64,000 nucleotides of DNA, taken from contig CM041109.1 in the NCBI GenBank assembly GCA_023079485.1, positions 1,497,549 to 1,561,548 on the forward strand, read 5' to 3'. Source of the stretch: Archilochus colubris (taxonomy: Eukaryota; Chordata; Aves; Apodiformes; Trochilidae). Below, piece by piece: positions 41,451 through 53,585 of this stretch (its first letter is position 1; every line of letters begins with the position of its first letter). The notes under the pieces were generated by a model that saw nothing but the letters and a program-made list of their open reading frames with translations, searched no databases and was not told the DNA's origin. A program made the translations under genes and the position numbers.

Positions 41451-44429
41451 TTCTTGTAGGCCCATGGCTTAAGGGGTCATATGTGCCATTCTCATCTTGT
41501 GGCTCCTCATCCCTTTCTCTGTTTTCAAAGTATTAGAACCACAGGGGAATTCACTCTGAATATAACAGTCTGCTGACACTTTTCCTACCTTTCTTCTGCC
41601 CAACTGGAATTATTACAAACAGCAGCAAGTGCCTCCAATAAAACCCTCTGGCTCCAGGCGAGTTCTTAGGTGGCAGAGCTGGAAGGATCTTTCACTCAGA
41701 TACAGCTGATTGAGGCAAGCCCAGCTTGGTTTATGATTTCAGAGCCACGCTTCATGACAGAAAAACGTAGGCTGTGCCACCTGTAGTGTCTGCTAAGTGC
41801 CTCCTTCCTCACTTTGCCCGTTTCCTGCCCTGGAGCACGAGACCTGCTCAGCCTTATCTCATCTTTGCTCTCACGTCTGTAGATGATGCTCCACCAGCAG
41901 TGCCCTCACCCCATGACTGCTCTCCTGGAAGGAAGGAGGCATCACCACTAGTGGTAGAAGATGAAGGACCCTCTTCCCCACATGTAGGGTTCTATCAGAA
42001 GCTCTCACCTGAAAGGGATCTGTTGGGACAGCTGTAGGGTTTCACCTGTAAGAGGCCCTAAAAAGATCTTTCCGTTGTCCATCAGAAAAAAACCCATAAC
42101 CTTTGGAAGTTTGTCAGCCAGCCTGAGGTTTCAAACAGCTGTAAAAGCTGCAATTTGAAAAGAGATGTTCTGGGGTAAAAGAAAAAGTTAGAAAAGAACT
42201 CTTAAGTAATCACATCACCAGTATCTTTGCTCTTTCTTTCACCATAACAGTGAGACTGTATATCTATATACATATATGTATATATATATATGAAATAAAT
42301 ACTGGGGCATCAGGCTGCATGCAGGAACCAAGGACACACACTGAGGCAAAATAGCCCTCTAGAAATTAGGAGTTTTAATAAAGTCTTGTGCAAAACACTG
42401 TTCATTGCTGCCAGTTAGAGGACCCCAGACAATGCAGTGTCACAGTGTCCCTTGTTTGGCTTCCAAGTGATCCTTCACCAGGATCCACGCACATACACAT
42501 CTGGCTGCTTGAGGACACGAGAATGAGTATCCAAGTGTTTAGAGCTAAATAAAGTTAAATAAAATAAAAATTTCCTCTCTGCCTGGTCTTTCACTGAGGT
42601 TGGATGTGATATTTCCTACAGTATCAGTGCAATGTTTGCATCTCAAAATATACAACATACAATATACAACATACAACTCCTAGAGATGATGGAGAGACAA
42701 TCACAGGCCATGTCAAAGCCCCTTGGTGATGTGCCTGAACTGGGGAGGTAAGTAGGGCAGGGAAGATAGATGTTAAGGGATTCACTGTTTGTCTGAAAAC
42801 CAAATTAAGGGCTGTGGTTGTAGCATATACTTAGCATATCTAGAACAGCTTGTTTATCTCTGCTATTAAGATCAAGGGCAGTCAGGATGCTGGAGTAAGA
42901 GGTTTAGCATGTTCTGGCACATAAAAGATAAGTCCTGGGGTTTTATGTACATGTGCTGGGGAGTGGGGCATAATGAAACTGGAGATGGGTGCTCTGAATG
43001 AGGCTCCTCAGGGTGGCTGGATAGGGCATAGCACTGCAGAGGTGCTGGCACATGCTACCACTTAAAGGATTTGTTGGAAGCAGCACAACAGTAGAAATTA
43101 CAAACTGGCAAGAGACAGCAAGAAAATCACTATTTCAGACCTAATTCCTTTTTTCAACAGTAAAGTTGAGCACATGAACTGAAATTATTCCTACAGCTAA
43201 TCCCAGACCCGGATAAGAGGTCTTTCATCTCTTAATTATAAAAGTATTTTGCTTCCAACCAACCCCTCCTCCCTGCTACTGGATGGCCCTTTTCCCAGCC
43301 ATACAGGTCGGAGTTTCAGTGCCAAAAACTGAAAAGCAGAGAAAGCAGATTTCCCCCCCCTCCTTTATGCACAAGGGAGTGTGATTTGGGCAAGTCTGAA
43401 ACCTGAGGCTTCAACCAGAGCTTTCCAGTCTCAGTGTAATGCCTGACCTGCAGGCCAAGTCCTCCTTAATGAAGAAAAACCACATTGCATGCACTGAGCT
43501 CCCCAGCATTCGGGGGTCAAAGCCTTTAAGTGGTTTGATGCAGACACCTCCAAAGCACACCGTGTCCACTGAATAATTTTTGTTCCCTCTGAAGCACAGT
43601 TTGTAGCTTCCAAAGCTGGAGCAGCTGGGTGGAGTGTGATTGCCTCAGAGTCCTACGTGTTCTCATGATGGGTTTGCTCGATACCTCCTGATTACATCCT
43701 CCACACGGGTTATGAAAGAGGTGTGACCCTCACATCCGTCCTGATTGTAGGAGAAAGCCACGTTTCTGCTGGATGACAGGGAGCAGCTGGCTTGGGTGTT
43801 GGTGTCATCAAGGCACATGGGAGATCTAGCCAGTTTCTGAGGCCACTCGGGTAATTTTAGGTTTAATTCTCTGGTCCAGCTGTGCTTTTTGCAGGTCATA
43901 GGCTGGTGGGTAAGGATGGGGAGGTAAAGGCAGCGTGGCTGGTGGAATGAAGGATCATCTTCTGTTCCTTGATGGAAGCCACGTCTCCCTAAGACTTCAG
44001 TTTCTCCCTCAGTAGGTTAATATGACAGAAAAACAAACAAACAGAAAAAAAGGCCTAATACACAAAATACCTGTGGTGTCCAGCATCCTCATAGGACACA
44101 CATCAAGGCACTGTGGGACACCTGGGCCAGTGAGGTGGACACAGAGCCAGACAAACTTTGGGCACCTTTCAGGGCTATGGGGGCATGACATCTCTTATCT
44201 GATCTGAGTCTTTAGGGACTGACTCAGTGGTCCTCAAGAAGGGCAATGAAGAGCACTTCTGCTCTGGAGACAGACAGAGAGCTGGAGGTGTTCTGCTTGG
44301 TGGTACCTGGGAGACCTTGAAGCACCTTCCAGCCCCTGAAGGAGCTCCAGGAAAGATGAGGAGGAACTTTGGACAAGAGTCTGGAGTGATGGGACAAGTG
44401 TGAAGGTTTTCAAGTTGCAAGAGGGGAGA

Positions 44430-44655
44430 TTGAGATGAGATTCTTAAGAAGAATTTCTTTGCTCTCAGGGTGGTGAGACCCTAGCTTGGATTGGCCCAGG
44501 AAGTTGTGTCTGCCCCGTGCTTGGAAGTGTTAAAGGCCAGGTTGGATGGAGCAGCCTGGTCTAGTGGAAGGTGTCCCTGCCCATGCAGGGGGGCTGGAAT
44601 CAGATGGTCTTTAAGGACTCTTCCAACCCAAACCATTCTATGATTTGATGATTCT
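44430..44655 (+). repeat. CR1 LINE 3' fragment
   Basis: Forward orientation: CAGGTTGGATGGAGCAGCCT, AAGGTGTCCCTGCCCATGCA and an end at CCATTCTATGATTTGATGAT. Confidence 0.9.
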
Positions 44656-47600
44656 AAGAATATTCAGAACAGCTTTATCATCTCTTCACCATCTGACTGC
44701 CCCCAAAACAAGACCTATTCACTTTTTCCCAGCAGGGAGTTTGCCCTTGCTCCCAGATGACTTGGTGATGCAAGGGACTACGGCAGACACCCAGAGGACA
44801 AAACTTGTGTCACCAATGCCTCAAGATGGTCCCTGGCAGTGGCCAGGACTGATGCCATGCTTCATTCAGGGTGATGCAGGCAGCATCGTTGTCCTGAGGA
44901 CATGGATCCACCTCTACTGAGCAGAAACCGTTTTGTTTTTTTTTTCCCACAGTTTCACTTCCTTTTCACTTCTCTTTCCTCACTGCCCATAGCTTTCAAC
45001 AAGGCCCATCCCGTTTCTCTACCTCTTTAATCCTTGCTGTCAGATGAATGCAGGAACTGGAAGAGAAGGATTATTTTTTAATCCGGAAGTGTTTCTGCCT
45101 CCACCCCTTGGGTTCTGCTTCTATTTTAGGGATGAAAATTTTCAATACTTTCCTTCCCTCTGTGCCAGCCCTTCCCCCAGGTCTGCCCACTGAGAAATTG
45201 TCCTTTTGCCCTTGTTATGATCCTGAACCACCAAAAATCTTGGCTAGGGCTCTTGCTGTGAGCATTTCTCCTAATTTCCATGATTTGTATCACTCTGCCA
45301 AGGAACGTGGATGCAGCAAGGATGAGGTTTGCAAACCCCAACAACAACAACAACTTTCCCCAAGAATTAATATCCTACAGCTTTGGCTGTTGAACCACCA
45401 GTTGTCCAGCTGCAGCTTCCTTTCTGGGTTTCACTTTTAACTGGTCCCTGTGGTTTGCCACACACACTAAAGCCTTGGGCACACCCTGTTTTCGATTTTC
45501 TTCTTTCCCCCTTCTTACTTCCTCATTCTTCCAAAGCTCATTGAGAAATTATCTCTGCTACACTGGAAATTTGGGAGCTACGAAACAGGATGACTTGGGC
45601 CTGCCCTACCGGTAGCACCAACACCTTCCCAGCACTGCAGCTTTGGGAGGACATGAAGCAAATGTGGCTTTGCCTGGCTTTTAATCACAGCATATCACAG
45701 AGGTGACATCAAAGAAATGTCCTGGACATCAAAATGTCTCCAACTTCTCTGTTTAATACCCGACAAAATTGTGCTTGGATGCTGCCCTTCACCTGCAGTC
45801 CGCCGGATGCCAAAAAGTTGATCATCTCAAATCATTTTTAGCTCTCCAGGTTATGTATGGAAGTGAAATACTTTGCCTCACACCTATATCAAACACAAAT
45901 CACAGGATAAATGCTCTACCAAGCAAAAGATGGAAAATATTTTCTGGGTTGTTTCACTTTTTTTCAACCAGGGTTTGCTGAATGGGACAGCAGAGTGGGC
46001 AAACAGAGCCAACCACTTAACTAACAGAAATGTCTGAGATTGCTGAAAAAGTGGAAGAGTGCTTTGGAAAAAAAAATTAGGCATGGGTCTTTACTGTTTT
46101 CTCTGGCATACCTCAACCTAGAGACAGGTCTTACCAGGTAAGATACCAAGAGATAAAGCAAAAAGGAGGATAAGTCAAAATTGAGCAAGAGCCCTGCTCC
46201 CTTAGATCTGCAGATCTCTTTTCACACCCACGGTCTCATCACTGAGAGATTTTGTAACGACAGCGGAGATCAGAGCAGGAAGGGGAAGGTGATGAAAAGC
46301 ACCTTGGTGCTGTGACCATGGTGTCCTCCACCTCCCAGTTGACTTTTCCTCCTTCAAAGCCCCAGTGTTGGCAGCCATGGGATGAGGGAAGCCCAGGCAT
46401 GAGCTTCATGATGGAAGCCATGGCACATCCAGCTTGCGAGCCAATGTCATGGGGAGCACCTGGATTCTGAAGGCTCTTTCTTGGTTTGCTTGTACACTCA
46501 CAGCACCCAGGAGAACCTGGGAATAAAGCAACCTTAAACCCAAAGGGAAAAGACACAACCTTCCTTCAAATGTCACTCTTCAGCCCAACTTTTTGTATCA
46601 TTTCAGTTCCAGTCAAATAAGCCCCTTATCTCTGGTACGTGTGAGATGGAGATCAGAGAGAGAGCCCCAAGATCATTGCCACCTGGTAAGGTGGGAGAAG
46701 ACCATTTCCTTCTGTATAGAGCTGAGGAATGAGGGACAGAAGGGACGCCCAGCCTGCACCCAGCCCAGAGTCCTGCGGGGTGACTGAACCCTGGGACACC
46801 ACCTCCTGAGCCAGACTTCCTGTCCTGATAAGGGAAAATGTGGTTCACCAAGCAATTACAGGACATTCAGGCTGGAGATGACTAATCCAGTCAGCTCAGG
46901 GCTGTGGCTCAGAGACATCCATGGCTTTGGAAATGGGACATGTGACAGGATGTTCATGGGAAGCATCTGCCATCTGCCCACTGTCCAACCTGCTGGCATT
47001 GGGTGCAAGAAATATTTTCAAGTCCTTTGCCTTTAAGGAAGCTATTCCTGGGTTGTGGCAGTGCAGGAAGAGCCAGGCCTTGAATTTTTTCCCAGCTTAT
47101 CTACAGAGCAGGCTCTCCTCAGAGGAGGTAACTCTGCTGTCCCCCAGTAAGACCAAGCAGACAATTCACACCCTCATTAGCTCAGCATCTCAAGATCTTC
47201 TCAAAGGGAACAGCACCCACCACAATGAGGGGCAAGAAACCCATGTGGTTTTGTCTTCTCTCTCTCTCTGCAGTGCTAAATTTTGGAGCAAATTTTTCAC
47301 TTTGTCCTACTTTGCACCAATGCACAGCATCCCATGGGACTGGGTGACAGAGGATACTGGGATGGTGAGGAGCCACCTCAATCCCCAGGAGAACCTCCTC
47401 AGCAATGGTCATTTTTTTTACTCTCTCCTCTCCAACAGGGAATAGGAGGGTTTCTGAGATGCCAGGAGAGCTTGCTTGAAGAACATTTCATTTGTCACCT
47501 GGGCATTGGCAGCACTCAAAATGTGTCATGACCAACCTCCTTTTAGTGTCCAGTGTGGATCCATGGTGACAATGGCTGTGCACAGGACAAACTCCTGGGG

Positions 47601-50600
47601 AAGATGGAGCTGCTTATCACCTGGCAAGTTTAACTACATAGTTTCCTATTTTTATGGCCCACCCAGCTCTTTAGTGGGTCATCTGCCCAGTTTTTAGCTA
47701 TGACACTGAGGTAGCTTCCTTTCCATATTATTCAGCTGGTTTGCACCAGCCCATTCAAATTACAGTCATCAAATGGAAAGTCTTAATTGCCCCATTCATT
47801 ATCATCAGTGGTCATATCCGACAGTTAATTTATTTGCCTGGAAACTCCCCACAAGCTTCGTAAGAGGGGTTTTTAAATTATATCAAGGTTTTCTGGGCTG
47901 ATTATAATGTGAGGACAGTTGGAGTAAGGAATACCACCAACACAGGGGACCCCTTCCAAGGATCCCAGCTCATGGCACCATTTGGGTGTTTCCTGACCAT
48001 ACAGCAACCCAAAGTCTACCAGAACCAACACTGATTTAAACTTGAGAGCTTTGGAGGAGGGGGAAACCTCATGGCTTCAGGACACCATGATTTTTAAGGA
48101 CTACAGAGCATTTCTCCTTCATCAGTGGTTGATTCTTACACGAGGATGTCAGAAGAGCACAGCAGACCCATGATCTGCTATAGAGAACAGAAATATCTGA
48201 AACATGATGTTGTGCATGTGATGAGGATACCTGAAGAAGGTCTTTTTATGCATCATATTCCAATGGGGGAGTGTTCCTCCTGGAACTACAGCCTCATCCT
48301 ATCAGCACCCCCCGGAGAGACTTAAAGGGAGTTGGGGTGGAGCCTCTTCAGACTGAAGGAAACTTCTTCCTGCAGTGAAAACACCTGATATACACAATCA
48401 AGTGCTGCTTTGCCTTCCCACACCCACATTCATTCTTCAACTGCCAAAAAAATCACCTTGTGCAACACCTCAGCTTCTCCCATCAAAGGGAAGAAGAGAA
48501 ACCAACAAAGCTGCAGGTGCGACGTTGCCTTTTTCCTGATCCAGGGCTGAGCCCTGCAGACATCCTTGGAGAATACCAGTGTTGAGCAAAGAGCTCATCT
48601 CCCTGTCTGACTCCTCCTTTGCATCCCCAGTGGTATCTGGGCTGGGGATCAGCTGAGCTTCTGCATTAGGGCATTGCAAGAAGGAGCAGTGGCAGGAAGG
48701 AGGGGTGGTGACTCAGGAGGGGACACATTCCTCCAGCTCAGCACCTGCACTGCCACAGGATGGTGCTCTAGGATCAGCTAAACTCCTTCTCTTTGCTTGC
48801 AGGTTCATCTGAAAAAGCAGGGTCTCTCTAATTCCCCACAATGGAAATGTTCCCACACCTGCTGGAGGGATCACGAGTTTAAAAGAAGTGCAGGAACACA
48901 TGGAGAAACTTTCCTTGCAAGCTGTTCTCAGATTTTACCTTCTCCCTCAAATGCAGCAAAATCAGGAGATGTCTTTCAAGCTCAGGAGCTCTGCCTGAAA
49001 AAGCTTTTTTTTAATTTTATTTTTATTTTTATAATAAATAGTAAAGAAAAACTGCTCTTAGCCTCTTGGATGCTCTGATTTTCTGAAAGTTTTGAGCAGA
49101 AAAGAGCCCTGGATTAAGGGATTAAGATGTGACATGAGATTTACACAGAGCTTCTAAAGTAGTGAGAGCTGGGAGCAGGTTTTTATGCTACAGAGAATGT
49201 AATGGATTGAGAGAGAGTTGGTAATGGTATCAGCTGAGCAGTGGAGAAACCTCTGCTTGGCCTCCTTTTGCAGAAGGAACTTCCTATTTGGGTCAGTTTA
49301 TTTGTCTTCAAGCTGCTTCACTTCTGAAAACCACCTGGGATTGCAGAACACTTCTGAGGGAAGAAGAGCTTGGAAGCCTGTACCCATCTCTGCTGTTGAG
49401 ACCAACAAAAGTACTTAAATCCCATATCAAGAACATGTGTTAGAAATGGTTTTAACCTGTGTGTGGTTACGAAGAACTCTGCTTCACTGCTGGAATAATC
49501 TAGGGGCTGCTTTTTTTTTTTTTTTGGGTGTGCTGGCTGTTTCTGTAGTTTCTCAAGGAATTAAAACCAGAGCTTGCAGGACCCTTTCTGATACCCAGAG
49601 AGAAAGTCTGAGAGGTTCCTACCTGGTTTTTTTAACCCCTCTGTGGCATCAAAGCACCTCCCTAACACCTTGGAGAGAAATATCTTCACCTTTGCCTTGC
49701 TCTCCTCTATCCCCAGGGGTTTGGGTGCTGAGCAGCTCTGCACCTCTGGTCACTGCTTTGCTGGGCTGTCAGCACTGGTGTGTCCTTGGCTTGGCCCATT
49801 TTGAGGAGAGAAGGACCTTGCTGTGGGTCTAATCTTGGCTAATTGCAAGAGAGCAGCTGATGGCTTCCTTGCTGTTGGAGATCCTGGAAAAACCAAGAAG
49901 TGTGTGAGCAGGTAGTGCCCAGAGGAGGGCAGAGCTAAGCTGCAGTAACCAGGCTTGGGCTGCAACTGGGATAACTGGGATGATCTCTGGGCATTTAGAA
50001 ATCCTGAGCTTTTTTCCTAGTGCAATAAATGGCTGAGGTGCAGGTATGGATCCCCCAGGTAGCAGCTGTGAGCATGGTGAGCTGGGTTTTTAAAATAATG
50101 CACTGAAATTCAGGCAGCTGCTCTGCTTTGTAAGCTCATCTGACACAAGATTGGCTCCAAGGAGATGATGAAACTAAGTTTGAAAAGGAAGATAAGGAAG
50201 AGGAGCCTGCAGATCTCTTCTCCTGTGAATTGTTGGATGTTGTGTGCTAGAGGTGGCTTTGGCTGCTTTACTGCTGATCCTGGAGGCAAAGTGGTTTTGA
50301 TGGTGTGGGGGTCAAAACATCAACTACAATGGGTTTGAATTGCACCAGAAATTCACTAAAGAGCAAATCCCTAGGTGGAAAATGCTCCTTTTAGCTTCAG
50401 CTCTTTCCTGGTAGAGGTAATGATGCAGCTGCTCAATAAATCACACTTCTGTTCTCTTTGTGGCCCTTCTCTTGATTTTCATGCTAAGTTTTGAAGTGCA
50501 GGTATGTAGGAAGCCAAAGATGAACAGGAGAGAACAAATTCACCCCGTGGAATCAGCTTCAGACTGCAAAGGCCTGAGGTCCTGCTGCCCCTTCTTGAGA

Positions 50601-52061
50601 ACTTGAAATCCTCTCTGAGAAGCCTCAGAGTTGTCCCTGCACCTGTGGGACAGTGGCTAAGGGTAAGTACTCTGAGTAAGACTTAAGTTTGGGATGTGAC
50701 AAAGGATTTCAAATGTGTTTCTAAGCTCTCCTACCTAAAACTGGAAAGGCTGTGATCCAAATCATTAATATTTCTGTTGTGTTCATTGGAATTATTCCTT
50801 GTGATGCTGCTGAGCTCAACCTGCTTGGTATCAGCTGCTGCTGAAAGCAGTGTCATTTTAAAAGATGAATTATACAATCTTGAGTCATAGACAACCTAAT
50901 GTGACAGTGTCAAGAGCAAACTTGGTGTTAGGTGGCTGAGTTTCTGTTTGCTTTTATCTTCCAAGCATCCCAGGGCAGGGCTGGTACGGAGCAGCTGAGC
51001 TCCCTGGGGCAGGTTCATCTTGGTCTTACTGGTGGACCAGTGGGTTGTGGCACATACTGGGTAGCTCTGACCTCGTGTTCCCTTTTTCCCTGGGCTTGGC
51101 TAACCTGACTCCATGGCCTTTTGTATGTAACCTGCCTGCCTCTGCAGAGAGTTCTGGAAGCTTGATAAGTGGTTTCTGTATGGCAGAGATACTTCAAATG
51201 CTTTCTGAATTCCTCAGCCCTTTTTGAGTTTAATTAGGAGTAACAAAAATGTGGCAGTTTCTGCTCAGCTTGTTGAAAGAGCAGGAAGCTGCATTGCAGA
51301 GATGTGTTGAAATACAACTGAGGTGCATTTTTGTTGCAATGCTATTATCCAGAAGTGGTGAAGCTCAGCAGATTTGGGTAAAGAGGGAAAGGTTTGCAGG
51401 CAAGAGAGGTGATGAGCTCTGAAACAGGGAAGGTGCCCAGATGAACACCCAGCACTGAAATCTCTGGCTACCCAGGACCTCTTCAAGCCTGGGTGCAGCA
51501 TAAAGGAGAGGTAAAAAAAGAAGAAGGAAGATGCAGGAAGCTCCTTTGCTCATGTTGCTGCTCTCAGCTCAGTTGCTGGAGCTCGGGAGGCAGGAGAGGG
51601 ATGGCAGAGCTCTCCTGGTTGAGAATCACCAAAGAGCTTCACCCTCCTTTGAAGGCCACCACATTAGAGCTGTGCCCTTTGGCCACTTGGTGGAGAGGGC
51701 AGCTTCATTACTTCTCTCCTAGTAGGCAAGTCTAGAGCAGGTGTAAGTCATCCTCCCCTCTGCTGACTCCAGGGAAATTGTGCCACTTCAGAGCTGCTGT
51801 CTCTGCTTTTTTTTTCTTTTTTTTCTTTTTTTTTTTTTTCCTTATGAGCTTCATTTTGGGTTCCAACCTTTTTTTTCCTTGTAAAAGATACATCCTTGCT
51901 GCCCCAACCAGACGGAATTTGGAGCCTGTATCCTGCCTCACCTCACCACAAGCTGCATAATTAGGAGTATCAATTTCAGTCATTGGTTAATAGGAAGAAA
52001 AAAAAAAACCAAACCAAATCACAACAGTTTCTGCTCTCCCTTGTGCTGGTATGGATGTGTT

Positions 52062-52495
52062 AACTCTGGCTGGGTGTTTGTGGCACTGTGGGTTCCTGGG
52101 AGTTTTTTCTGAGCCCTCAGTTGTGCTGTGAAGTTTTCATTGCTGTGGCTCCTTTGCGCTTGAATCTCTCGGCCACTTGATGGAGGTCAAGGAATCACCA
52201 GGGTACAGTTTACAAGTGTAAAAGAAATGATTTAGGGTGGATTTTTTTTTTTTTACGAGCTTCATTTTTGATTCAAACCTTTTTTTTTTTTTTTTTTTCT
52301 TGTAAAACTCTGGCTGGGTGTTTGTGGGTTCCTGATACCCTGGGAGTTTTTTTCTGAGCCCTCAGTTGTTGTGCTCTAAAGTTTTCATTGCTGTGGCTCC
52401 TTCGTGCTCCTTGAATCCCTCGGCCACTTGATGGAGGTCAAGGAATCACCGGGGTTCAGTTTACAAACACAAAAGGAATGATTTAGGGTGGATTT
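52062..52495 (+). repeat. Tandem duplication, period about 244 bp
   Basis: Two copies begin at about 52062 and 52306 with CTCTGGCTGGGTGTTTGTG. Both run through GAGCCCTCAGTTG, TTTTCATTGCTGTGGCTCCT and CTTGATGGAGGTCAAGGAAT to ATGATTTAGGGTGGATTT. Part of the linker (GAGCTTCATTTT, then a T run and CTTGTAAAA) also occurs near 51846-51890, so a third partial copy is likely. Confidence 0.85.
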
Positions 52496-52579
52496 AGTTG
52501 GGATTTATTGGTGGCTGTGGTCACAACACCTCCCCTTGTGACCAGCTTCATGTCCTGTGACACCCAGCAGTTTGGTCTC

Positions 52580-52850
52580 GGGGTTGTTTTTGTTGTTGTT
52601 GTTTGGTTTTTTTTTTTGTTTATAGTTTGCTTTTTGCTTGTTTTGAGTTTTTTGTTTTCTGGTTTTTTTTGTTTGTTTTGAGCTTTTGGTTGTTTTTTTT
52701 TTGTTTGAGGTTTTTCAGCTTGTTTTTTGTTTGCTTGGGGTTTTTTTGGTTCGGTTTTGGTTTTTTGGTGGGGTTTTGGTTTTCTTTTTTGTTTTTTTGT
52801 TTTTTTTCTAGTTGTTTTGTTTGTTTGCTTTTAAACCTCCTCTAAAAAAA
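52580..52850 (+). repeat. T/G-rich low-complexity tract
   Basis: TTTGTTTG and GGTTTTTT-like units; frames reading Phe/Leu/Cys/Trp here are composition artefacts. Confidence 0.9.
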
Positions 52851-53231
52851 AGTTAAAAGCAGAAAGCCAGGTGTCCTCTTGGCAGTACCAGCATGGAAGG
52901 ACCCAGTTTTTCTTGGCGTGCATCAAAATCCGAGCCCCTTGTGACTGGAGAAAAGGAGCTAAGAGCCCCCTGAATCCCGTGACACAGAAGATGAAATAAA
53001 AGCTGCTTTGTCCCCAGGCCTCAGGGACAGCAGCAGGAGAGGAGTTTCGGTGCTTTTGGGAACATGACACCTGCTCTGCAGCCATGGGGTGGTGACACTG
53101 CACAGGGACACTCGTGACATCCTCCACTCCACCCAGAACAGGGCCCTGCTGCTTCTCCTGGCACCCCTAGTGAACCTAAAAAGAAAGCAGGGAGGAAAAG
53201 CAAATTAATTCCCTGTAGATGCATCTGATAA

Positions 53232-53585
53232 TCAGAGAATCAGAGAATGGGATGGTTGGAAGGATCATGCCAGCCAGGGGCAGGAACCTCCCACAACCCA
53301 GGGGGCTCCAAGCCCCATCCAAACCTCCAACAATTCCTAGGATGGGGCAGCCACAACTTCTGGGGGGGCAACCTGGGGCTCAGCACCCTCACCCCAAAGA
53401 ATTTCTCCCCAAGATCCCCTCTCCATCTCCCCTCTTCCAGTTCAAAACCATTCCCTCTCATCCCATCTCTCTGGGCCCTTGTCCCAAGTCCCTCCCCAGG
53501 TTTTCTGGAGCCCCTTCAGCCACTGGAAGATGCTCTAAAGGTCTCCCTGGAGCCTTCTCCAGGCTGAACACCCCCACCTCTCAAG
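53232..53585 (-). repeat. CR1 LINE 3' fragment
   Basis: Reverse orientation: CAGAGAATCAGAGAATGGGA, GGGGGCTCCAAGCCCCATCC, GATGGGGCAGCCACAACTTC and CTCCAGGCTGAACACCCCCA. Confidence 0.9.

Noticed and set aside
43663..43899. A 78-codon minus-strand frame with a weak Kunitz-like pattern (FSYN..GCEG)
   Set aside because: Spacing is wrong and two expected cysteines are missing. I could not support splice sites or a promoter.
46921..47445. A 174-codon plus-strand frame
   Set aside because: No recognisable domain, EDC composition or gene signals; probably chance.
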